From assembly GCA_010032085.1 (NCBI GenBank), contig RGYL01000043.1, forward strand, positions 1-6,981: DNA of 6,981 bases, in the 5' to 3' direction. Numbering within the stretch: the stretch's first letter is position 1; each line of letters starts with the position of its first letter. Source of the DNA: Actinomycetota bacterium (GTDB taxonomy: Bacteria > Actinomycetota > Actinomycetes > Nanopelagicales > Nanopelagicaceae). The translations under genes and the position numbers were made by a program. Of the stretch, positions 1 through 5,854 are shown piece after piece. Below the pieces are notes generated by a model, which was not told the origin of the DNA, searched no databases, and saw only the letters and a list, made by a program, of their open reading frames with translations.

Positions 1-1507
1 TTATCCCAACTCTTAATTCAAGTGCTCGTTCAATCTCCTCTTTCCCAGGAGTCGTAATACCGCCTAGATCTGCGATGCTCCAAGCAACTCTAATCGTTCT
101 GTGAAAACCACGGGCTGTGATTGATTCACTATCTAGCAACGTGTGAAGTAGTGCTAACCCATCTTTGCGGGGGCGAAACTTTTCACGTAATAAATTTGGA
201 GAGATTTCTGAATTTAATTTGAAATCATGTTCTGCAAATCTCGTTTCTGCAATCAGCCTTGCCTGAATGACTCTTTCTCTCATCTGGACGCTTGTGATGG
301 TTATACCTTGGGTTAGTTCACTTCGAGTCGGTGATTCAACTTTTATCCGAAGGTCGACTCGATCAAGTAATGGTCCGGAAATCTTGCTTAAGTATCTTCG
401 GATTTGCAGGGAAGAACATTCACAGGCTCGTCCCCTGCCGGCGAATTTGCCACATGGGCATGGATTAGCGGCCAACAAAAGGATAAAGCGAGCTGGAAAA
501 GTTGCTGTTTGCGCTGATCGAGTAATCGTTATCTTCCCGGATTCGATAGGTTGTCGGAGCGCATCAAGAATTCCACTTGCGCACTCGGGCGCTTCGTCGA
601 TGAAGAGCACACCTCGATGAGCTAGTGAACAAGCGCCCGGCCTAATTGAGCCGGAGCCACCTCCGATGAGAGCTGGGATAGTTGTTGCGTGATGTGGTGC
701 AAGAAACGGTGGTAGCGCGCTCAAGATATTTCTTTGATTTAAGGTTCCGGCTATGGAATGAATACCAGCGACTTCAATCGCTTCTGATTCGTCAAGGGGC
801 GGCAAGATTGTAGGAAATCTCTCAGCCAACATAGTTTTTCCAGAACCAGGCGCGCCAATCATAAGTACGTTGTGGCCACCGGCGGCTGCTATCTCAAGTG
901 CAAATTTACTCTCCACGTGTCCAGAGACATCAGCCATATCAAGAGATGTAGCAGAGTCGACAATTTCAATTAGCGGTGGATTTTCAATCCGTAATCCACT
1001 TTCCAGATAATGAAGAACTTCTCCAAGATTTGAAAATGCCATAACTTCTAAATCTCTAAGCAAGCCCGCCTCTTGAAAGTTCTCACTCGGTACAACAACT
1101 CGCGCCATCCCAAGTGAGCGCGCTGCTAGCAAGGTAGGAAGTACTCCGCGAATTGGCTTTAATGAACCGTCGAGCGCTAGCTCACCTAGGAAGAAGATTC
1201 CTTCCAGTTTCTTTAAATCAATTTGAGCTGAGGCAGCGAGAATCGCGAGCGCTATAGGGAGATCAAATGCGGAACCACTCTTGGGCAACCATGCTGGGGC
1301 AAGTGAGACAGTGACCTTCCGATTAGGCCAATTCTTGGCGCTATTTAGGATCGCTGCCCTAATCCGTTCCCGCGATTCATTTAACGTGGCATCAGGAAGA
1401 CCTAATAGCGAATATGAAGGAAGTCCATTTGAGACATCAACTTCAATATCTATTGCTTCACCTTTTAGCCCAATTAGGTTTATGGCGAGGACTCGGGCAA
1501 GACTCAT
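1..1507 (-). CDS. yifB: YifB/ComM-family Mg-chelatase-like AAA+ ATPase (3' end cut by window edge)
   Basis: The frame opens with ATG at 1507-1505 and stays open for 502 codons to the left edge, so only the last few residues and the stop are missing (family proteins are about 500-510 residues). Visible parts are an N-terminal ChlI-type domain (about 20-140), a Mg-chelatase ATPase core (about 190-395) with Walker A GAPGSGKT at 218-225 and Walker B GVLFIDE at 299-305, the NPCPCG motif with Cys350/352 plus Cys362/364, SGPLLDRVDL at 377-386, and a C-terminal Mg_chelatase_C domain ending near ALELR. The ATG overlaps the yraN stop (ATGA), which suggests translational coupling. In Vibrio, ComM is a hexameric helicase that drives branch migration of incoming DNA during transformation. 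The role in Actinobacteria is less settled. dprA commonly follows this gene in Actinobacteria but lies outside the window. Family assignment is secure; the function in this organism is inferred. Confidence 0.95.
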   Translation of the reverse strand, partial: MSLARVLAINLIGLKGEAIDIEVDVSNGLPSYSLLGLPDATLNESRERIRAAILNSAKNWPNRKVTVSLAPAWLPKSGSAFDLPIALAILAASAQIDLKKLEGIFFLGELALDGSLKPIRGVLPTLLAARSLGMARVVVPSENFQEAGLLRDLEVMAFSNLGEVLHYLESGLRIENPPLIEIVDSATSLDMADVSGHVESKFALEIAAAGGHNVLMIGAPGSGKTMLAERFPTILPPLDESEAIEVAGIHSIAGTLNQRNILSALPPFLAPHHATTIPALIGGGSGSIRPGACSLAHRGVLFIDEAPECASGILDALRQPIESGKITITRSAQTATFPARFILLLAANPCPCGKFAGRGRACECSSLQIRRYLSKISGPLLDRVDLRIKVESPTRSELTQGITITSVQMRERVIQARLIAETRFAEHDFKLNSEISPNLLREKFRPRKDGLALLHTLLDSESITARGFHRTIRVAWSIADLGGITTPGKEEIERALELRVGI

Positions 1508-1872
1508 ATGACTGCTTCTCGGTAATCCAATTGGATCTCACCTGAACGCAGCATCAAGACTCCCGCAACATCAATGCGATAGGGATTACCTAATCTCTGA
1601 TGAGTAGCGAGCCAAGCGAGGGCCAGACGTTGGATCCGCTGGGCTTTTGCCGGACTCACGCTCTCGATTGGGTCGCCAAAGGCAGCGCTACTTCTTGTCT
1701 TTACTTCGATAAATACTATTTCGCCCATCTCGGTAAGTGCGACAAGATCTAGTTCACCCTCTTTTATTCGCCACTTGCGATCAAGAATTCGATAGCCACG
1801 TGCAATGAGTCGTTTAGCCACAAAGTCTTCGCCAAACTCACCTAGTTCTGCTGCTGCCACGGTCTTTGCCAC
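1504..1872 (-). CDS. yraN: YraN family (UPF0102) endonuclease-fold protein
   Basis: A 122-residue protein of the usual length for the family. It shows the PD-(D/E)xK-like signature: Glu15 in the GEDFVAKRL helix, Asp42 in GELDLVA, and Glu56-x-Lys58 in VFIEVKTR, followed by a helix beginning near AKAQRI. The fold resembles Holliday-junction resolvases and restriction nucleases, but the cellular role is not established. The start is GTG at 1872-1870; an in-frame TAA four codons upstream limits other choices, and a second GTG at codon 5 (1860-1858) is possible. No Shine-Dalgarno sequence precedes either one. The gene lies 56 bases after rnhB, and its TGA overlaps the yifB ATG. The pairing of yraN with yifB is common in Actinobacteria and fits a DNA-processing role, which is inference. 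Confidence 0.93.
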   Translation of the reverse strand: MAKTVAAAELGEFGEDFVAKRLIARGYRILDRKWRIKEGELDLVALTEMGEIVFIEVKTRSSAAFGDPIESVSPAKAQRIQRLALAWLATHQRLGNPYRIDVAGVLMLRSGEIQLDYREAVI

Positions 1873-1928
1873 GGCCCGAACTTAGATAGTCGCGGGATTA
1901 AATAGTGAGGAAAATTTCTCCTTGTGGA

Positions 1929-2531
1929 TTAAGCATCAAGAAGCTTTGCGATATTGGCATAGCTCTTACGATGAATGGGAGAAACTCCAGCGCTTTTTAG
2001 CGCAGCTGTGTGGGAGCGGGTCACATAGCCTTTATGTTCGGCGAAGCCATACGCCGGATACTTTTTATCTAAATCAATCATCAATTTATCTCGGTGAACC
2101 TTTGCAATTATCGAGGCGGCTGAGATCGTGATGGCGACTTGATCGCCTTTCCAAACCGCTAAGTTAGGAATTGCTATTCCAGGTATCTCATAGCCATCGG
2201 TAAGTACATAATCTGGAACTAGGTCAAGTGCGCTAATCGCTCGGCGCATTCCCTCAATATTGGAGCGATGTAAGCCGTTAGCATCAATTTCTGTTGGAGA
2301 GATTTCCAAGATGTAGTGCGCTCGCGCATTCTCCACAATTATGGGATATAACTCTTCGCGATTTTTTGGAGATAACTCTTTGGAATCGCGGACATCTTTT
2401 AAAAGAGAACTTCGTGGATCTTTAAGTATGACCGCCGCGATAACTAGCGGGCCAGCACAAGCACCTCGGCCTGCCTCATCAACGCCTGCGATTGCTAATA
2501 GACCTGATTTGAGCAGGCGCTCTTCAATCAT
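1929..2531 (-). CDS. rnhB: Ribonuclease HII
   Basis: A 200-residue, full-length RNase HII. It hydrolyses the RNA strand of RNA:DNA hybrids and cuts 5' of single ribonucleotides embedded in DNA, with divalent metal, in the cytoplasm. The catalytic opening motif GVDEAGRG is at 16-23 (Asp18, Glu19), followed by the actinobacterial-type ACAGPLV. A third acidic residue is Asp112 in the TDG motif, and the fourth is probably Asp130 in KGD. SIIAKVHRD at 140-148 and YGFAEHKGY at 161-169 are further family signatures. The ATG overlaps the lepB stop as ATGA and has no separate Shine-Dalgarno site, so translation is probably coupled to lepB. Actinobacteria such as Mycobacterium have a DUF2469 gene directly after rnhB; here only a 56-base gap and then yraN follow. 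Confidence 0.97.
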   Translation of the reverse strand: MIEERLLKSGLLAIAGVDEAGRGACAGPLVIAAVILKDPRSSLLKDVRDSKELSPKNREELYPIIVENARAHYILEISPTEIDANGLHRSNIEGMRRAISALDLVPDYVLTDGYEIPGIAIPNLAVWKGDQVAITISAASIIAKVHRDKLMIDLDKKYPAYGFAEHKGYVTRSHTAALKSAGVSPIHRKSYANIAKLLDA

Positions 2532-3202
2532 TGCTTGATGGGAATCTTGGATAAATCCTCGCCGACTTCAAGAACTCCAAGATTTGAGAATGGCCAAATT
2601 ACAAAGAGAGCTCGGCCGGTCACTTTATCTAGTGGCACCATGCCACGATTTGGATCATCGGTGTGATACCTAGAGTCAGCACTTGCGCCACGATGATCTC
2701 CCATAACCCAAATGAAATCTTTAGGGACAGTTACATCAAATTCATTATCAGATGCTTTATCGCCGGGATAGATATAGGGCTCATTGATCGCAACACCATT
2801 TACTTCTAATTGATCTTTGGCGTTACAACAAACAACCCGGTCTCCCCCAACTCCGATAACGCGTTTGATTAGGTATTGCTTGGAAGGATCTGGGATAACG
2901 CCTACGAAAACTAAAGCATCTTTTACGATTTTGCGTAGGCCAACCTCATCATTTACCGGCGTGGAGAGCCAATCTGCGGGATCACGGAATACGACAACTT
3001 CGCCTCTTTTAATTTCACTAAAGATTGCGCCTAATTTGTTAACCCCGACTCGATCGTTGACTAGAAGAGTGTTCTCCATCGAGCCCGAGGGAATATAAAA
3101 GAATTGAACGAAGAAGGTCTTAACGACCATCGAAAGAATTAGCGCCGATACGAGAAGTATCGGAAGTTCGCGAAGGGCTCCGCCTTTTGCGCGAGGAGAC
3201 AT
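2528..3202 (-). CDS. lepB: Signal peptidase I
   Basis: A 224-residue type I signal peptidase, which removes signal peptides from exported proteins at the outer face of the membrane by a Ser/Lys dyad. A short basic N terminus is followed by one membrane segment (about 13-35). The catalytic serine is Ser41 in PSGSMENTL, the general-base lysine is Lys113 in YLIKRVIGVGGD, and MGDHRGASADSR at 167-178 is the late conserved box (usually GDNRxxSxDSR; here His replaces Asn). The adjacent Cys125-Cys126 after GGDRVV resembles other actinobacterial LepB proteins as I recall them. The single membrane segment and length match Gram-positive enzymes. The ATG lies three bases after the rplS stop, with only an AGGGA-like stretch immediately before it, so coupling to rplS is likely. 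Confidence 0.97.
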   Translation of the reverse strand: MSPRAKGGALRELPILLVSALILSMVVKTFFVQFFYIPSGSMENTLLVNDRVGVNKLGAIFSEIKRGEVVVFRDPADWLSTPVNDEVGLRKIVKDALVFVGVIPDPSKQYLIKRVIGVGGDRVVCCNAKDQLEVNGVAINEPYIYPGDKASDNEFDVTVPKDFIWVMGDHRGASADSRYHTDDPNRGMVPLDKVTGRALFVIWPFSNLGVLEVGEDLSKIPIKQ

Positions 3203-3205
3203 TCC

Positions 3206-3685
3206 CTAAGCTTGTGGCTTCTCGGAAGTCTCTTGCGCTTCTACTTCTTCAACCTGAGGAGCTATTTCTTCAGCAACTTGAGTTACGACTGGGGTCTCTT
3301 CAACGGCTGGTGTCTCGGAATAAATGCTCTCTAGGTCTTCGCCGCCACGACGTTCACGAATCTTGGCTGCCTTACCGCGAAGATCACGGAGGTAATAAAG
3401 CTTCGCACGACGAACTTCACCTTTGCGAACTAGTTCAATCTTTTCGATTACCGGAGCATGGACTGGGAAGACGCGCTCAACGCCGACGCCATAGGAAATC
3501 TTGCGGACAGTGAAAGTCTCGCGAACACCAGATCCACGGCGAGAGATGACTAGACCTTGGAATACCTGAACGCGACTCTTGTTACCTTCAATAACTTTGA
3601 CATGAACCTTTAACTCATCGCCGGGACGGAAATTTGGGATGTCCTTGCGGAGGGAGGCGGCATCTACCGCATCAAGCACGTTCAT
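3206..3685 (-). CDS. rplS: 50S ribosomal protein L19 with acidic C-terminal extension
   Basis: Residues 1-113 form a complete L19, a large-subunit protein at the interface with the 30S subunit. Signatures are FRPGD near the start, VQVFQGLVISRRGSGVRETFTVRK, the GVGVERVFPVHAP segment, and the basic end LYYLRDLRGKAAKIRERR. Bacterial L19 normally ends about here, near 115 residues. This protein continues for 46 more residues (114-159) that are rich in Glu, Val, Pro, Thr and Ala, with 13 acidic residues and one Lys, and look disordered. The start at 3685 is supported by an AAGGA Shine-Dalgarno site seven bases upstream, the only convincing one in this window. It is the first gene of the lepB-rnhB-yraN-yifB series. 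The usual upstream rpsP-rimM-trmD genes are absent; an IMPase gene occupies that place. Confidence 0.97.
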   Translation of the reverse strand: MNVLDAVDAASLRKDIPNFRPGDELKVHVKVIEGNKSRVQVFQGLVISRRGSGVRETFTVRKISYGVGVERVFPVHAPVIEKIELVRKGEVRRAKLYYLRDLRGKAAKIRERRGGEDLESIYSETPAVEETPVVTQVAEEIAPQVEEVEAQETSEKPQA

Positions 3686-3768
3686 ATTTGAATCCTTAGA
3701 GTCGAAGTTCTATTCCTGCTAGCCCGCGTATCCTGCCATAAGGGGGCTGGAGTCGCTAAATCTGAGCG
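3686..3768 (-). promoter_or_regulatory. Intergenic leader upstream of rplS (probable promoter region, elements not resolved)
   Basis: These 83 bases separate the IMPase stop from the rplS start and are the largest gap in the window. They are a natural place for the promoter of the rplS-lepB-rnhB-yraN-yifB series. I could not find a convincing -35/-10 pair: no TANNNT hexamer sits at good spacing. On the minus strand there are near-identical direct repeats GCAGGATA (3736-3729) and GCAGGAATA (3719-3711), of unknown meaning. A four-base CGCT/AGCG stem just after the IMPase stop is too weak to call a terminator. Cotranscription from the IMPase gene is also possible. Confidence 0.3.
3693..3697 (-). 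promoter_or_regulatory. Shine-Dalgarno site of rplS
   Basis: AAGGA on the minus strand, seven bases before the rplS ATG. It fixes the L19 start and contrasts with the other starts here, which lack a clear ribosome binding site. This fits the high expression expected of a ribosomal protein. Confidence 0.8.
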
Positions 3769-4560
3769 TCAACGAAGGTCATATCCATGTGGCGCAAGGG
3801 CCTTTGCGAGGCTGGCAAAAAGGCTGGGGCCCGCTGTTAGGACGAAGTACTTTTCGCCATCCCAAATCCCCTTCAGATATGAAAATTTTGCGCCGGCTTC
3901 ACTTGCTATCAACCCAGCAGCAGCGTAATCCCACTCATTTACTCCCGCTTCAAAATGTGCATCAACCGATCCTGATGCCACCATACAAATATCTACCGCA
4001 CATGCTCCCATTCGCCGAACATCGCGAATTTGTGGGAGTAACTCAGCTATGAATTTCGCTTGGGGTTTCCTTCGCTCAATGTCGTAGGCAAATCCCGTAG
4101 CGATGAGCGCACGATTCAACTCAACCGGCTCATTACAGCGAAGTGGTTTGCCATTACAAGTTGCACCGCCGCCACGTCGCGCACTCCACGTCATTGCAAA
4201 TGAAGGTACATGGACGACGCCCACAAGATAGCCAACTTCATCTTTAATTGCGATGCTGATGCACCATCCCGGTATTCCATAGAGATAATTGACGGTTCCA
4301 TCTATTGGATCAATGACCCAGGTGTACCCACTTGAACCTTTTCGATTTGCACCCTCTTCCCCGATAATTGAATCATCGGGACGGGCCGCAAGAATTTCAG
4401 AGACAATCAATTTCTCACTCTCATGATCCATCTGGGTAGCAAAATCAAGCACGCCACTTTTTTGATCAAGTTCAAAGTTCGTGGGGCGACTCATCAAGAG
4501 TTCGCCAGCTTTTTTCGCAATTTTCTCTGCTAACTCCAGTAATTCACCTGAAGAAGTCAT
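3769..4560 (-). CDS. suhB: Inositol monophosphatase family protein (SuhB-like)
   Basis: A 263-residue member of the Mg-dependent, lithium-sensitive phosphatase superfamily, of normal length. Metal-binding residues are visible: Glu68 in IIGEEG, Asp84 and Asp87 in the DPIDGT motif (84-89), and Asp211 in WDYAAAG near the C terminus. The substrate-side segment RRMGACAVDICMVASGSVDAHFE is typical of inositol-1-phosphatases. In Actinobacteria these enzymes release myo-inositol from inositol phosphate for phosphatidylinositol and mycothiol synthesis. Histidinol-phosphate phosphatase (HisN) belongs to the same superfamily and cannot be fully excluded from sequence alone. The ATG at 4560 has no Shine-Dalgarno site but has a -10-like TAGATT five bases upstream, so a leaderless transcript is likely. 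It diverges from the MFS gene and lies 83 bases ahead of rplS in the same direction. Confidence 0.92.
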   Translation of the reverse strand: MTSSGELLELAEKIAKKAGELLMSRPTNFELDQKSGVLDFATQMDHESEKLIVSEILAARPDDSIIGEEGANRKGSSGYTWVIDPIDGTVNYLYGIPGWCISIAIKDEVGYLVGVVHVPSFAMTWSARRGGGATCNGKPLRCNEPVELNRALIATGFAYDIERRKPQAKFIAELLPQIRDVRRMGACAVDICMVASGSVDAHFEAGVNEWDYAAAGLIASEAGAKFSYLKGIWDGEKYFVLTAGPSLFASLAKALAPHGYDLR

Positions 4561-4592
4561 AGTTGAATCTAATCACAAGTAGACTCACCAAC
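4561..4592. promoter_or_regulatory. Compact divergent promoter, suhB-like gene / MFS gene
   Basis: The 32 bases between the two divergent ATGs contain two outward-facing TANNNT -10 hexamers separated by 8 bases. On the minus strand TAGATT (4571-4566) ends five bases before the IMPase ATG. On the plus strand TAGACT (4580-4585) ends seven bases before the MFS ATG at 4593. These spacings put both transcription starts at or next to the A of ATG, which implies leaderless mRNAs, a common actinobacterial mode. No strong -35 is seen; each would lie over the other gene's start, so the two promoters probably compete for RNA polymerase. Confidence 0.55.
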
Positions 4593-5813
4593 ATGATTGC
4601 GCCATATCGCAAATTATTCAAAGTTCCAGGTGGTTGGCGCTTCTCCCTCGCAGCATTTATCTTGCGCCTTCCGATATCGATGCTTTATCTCGCGATTGTC
4701 TTGTTTGTAGTCGCAGAGACTGATTCTTATTCAATGGCCGGAGTGCTTTCGATGGCGGCATCGATAGTCCTCTCAATTGCCTCACCCTTATGGTCCCGGG
4801 CAGCTGATCAATACGGGCAACGAAAGATTTTGAGCATCACAGTTCCTTTGCACATCTTCTTTATGGGCTCTTTTGTACTTCTGCTCAAAAATGATGCACC
4901 GACAATTCTTTGGTTTACCTCAGCACTTCTCTTTGAAGCCTTTGTGATTGGTTCCGGCCAGATGGTTCGCCGGCGTTGGATCCACGCGATTAAAGATGAT
5001 CGGGCGCTAACTGATACTGCTTATTCATTTGAAGCTTTCGTCGATGAAGTTATCTTTACTTCAGGACCGGTGATTGCGACGCTACTTGCAGCCGCGTTTG
5101 CGCCTGAATATGCAATTTTTGCTGCGATGCTCTTTGTTGCAACCGGAGCACTTTTCTTTACTGCTCAAAAATCTACCGAACCACCTCCCCACCCAAAAGA
5201 AGTTGGTGAAGATCGCTCTCTCTTAATTCGCCTGCCCTTTATAAGGGCGCTTTTCATTCCGCTCATGCTCTGTGGTTCATTCTTTAGTTCAGCAGGCTTG
5301 GTGATAGTTGCTTATAGCGATGAATACGGCGCGCGCGAATCAAGTGGTTTCCTTATTGCAATCTGGTCTTTAGGAAGTGGCATAGCTGCACTTGCAATTG
5401 GCTCAATAAAGTGGAAACGCAGTGAGTCCCAACGCTTCCTCGAGTCAACTGTCTTGCTGTTTTTCTTAACTATTCCAATCTATCTTGCCGCACAGCTTGC
5501 GCCTGGCAATTTTATGATTATGGGAATTGTTCTCCTTGTAAATGGATTCGCGATCGCGCCATTGCTTACCGCAGGTTTTGCCGCAGCAGAGCGCTCGGTA
5601 ATTGAGCAGAGAAAGACTGAGGTTCTAGCCTGGGCCATCTCAGCGCTAAATCTTGGTGGCGCTTTACCCCCTGCTCTGACTGGTTACATCATTGACACTC
5701 AAGGGGTATCTGTCGCTTTTGTAATCCCATTAGTGTGTATGGCCTTATCAGTTCTATTAATTCTTCCCTTTATCAATATCTGGCGTGAGAAAGTAAGGGA
5801 AATCCCAGCCTGA
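4593..5813 (+). CDS. Major facilitator superfamily transporter, substrate unknown
   Basis: From the ATG at 4593 the protein has 406 residues and about 12 hydrophobic membrane segments in two halves, divided by a polar, Pro/Glu-rich cytoplasmic loop at about 192-212. The loop between helices 2 and 3 carries an MFS motif A-like sequence, SRAADQYGQRKIL (68-80). YSFEAFVDEVIFTSGP (144-159), in the helix 5 region, resembles a group of actinobacterial MFS proteins annotated as efflux-type transporters. The second half contains the conserved-looking ALNLGGALPPALTGYIID (361-378). A TTG at 4563 would add ten residues, but it falls inside the promoter spacer, and the -10 seven bases before the ATG favours the ATG. 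The substrate cannot be read from the sequence; drug or metabolite export is a family-level guess. It lies 41 bases upstream of sepH in the same direction. Confidence 0.88.
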   Translation: MIAPYRKLFKVPGGWRFSLAAFILRLPISMLYLAIVLFVVAETDSYSMAGVLSMAASIVLSIASPLWSRAADQYGQRKILSITVPLHIFFMGSFVLLLKNDAPTILWFTSALLFEAFVIGSGQMVRRRWIHAIKDDRALTDTAYSFEAFVDEVIFTSGPVIATLLAAAFAPEYAIFAAMLFVATGALFFTAQKSTEPPPHPKEVGEDRSLLIRLPFIRALFIPLMLCGSFFSSAGLVIVAYSDEYGARESSGFLIAIWSLGSGIAALAIGSIKWKRSESQRFLESTVLLFFLTIPIYLAAQLAPGNFMIMGIVLLVNGFAIAPLLTAGFAAAERSVIEQRKTEVLAWAISALNLGGALPPALTGYIIDTQGVSVAFVIPLVCMALSVLLILPFINIWREKVREIPA

Positions 5814-5816
5814 TTT

Positions 5817-5841
5817 CCATAAGTTTCGCATCGGACTATGG
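5817..5841 (+). promoter_or_regulatory. Imperfect dyad in the MFS-sepH gap
   Basis: CCATA(A)GT at 5817-5824 pairs with ACTATGG at 5835-5841, giving a seven-base-pair stem with one bulged A and a ten-base loop. No T-run follows, so it is not a standard intrinsic terminator. A -10-like TAAGTT (5820-5825) lies inside the left arm, and the right arm contains the ATG of a six-codon mini-ORF that ends on the sepH start. It could be an operator or an mRNA hairpin, or it may be chance. Confidence 0.3.
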
Positions 5842-5854
5842 CAACCTACTCTCC

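Noticed and set aside
267..620. Plus-strand open frame of 117 codons
   Set aside because: Lies antisense to the conserved ATPase core of yifB and shows no family resemblance.
1281..1511. Plus-strand open frame of 76 codons
   Set aside because: Antisense shadow of the N-terminal part of yifB.
2341..3098. Plus-strand open frames over rnhB and lepB (2341-2538 and 2817-3098)
   Set aside because: Antisense to two genes with intact catalytic motifs; composition is a frame shadow and no start signals are seen.
3740..3771. Possible terminator hairpin after the IMPase gene
   Set aside because: Only a four-base CGCT/AGCG stem and no T-run; too weak to call.
3187..4052. Plus-strand open frames over rplS and the IMPase gene (3187-3513 and 3789-4052)
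   Set aside because: Antisense shadows of well-conserved proteins; no recognisable motifs.
4563..4592. TTG start at 4563 extending the MFS protein by ten residues
   Set aside because: It would place the coding region over the divergent promoter; the ATG at 4593 with a well-spaced -10 is the better start.
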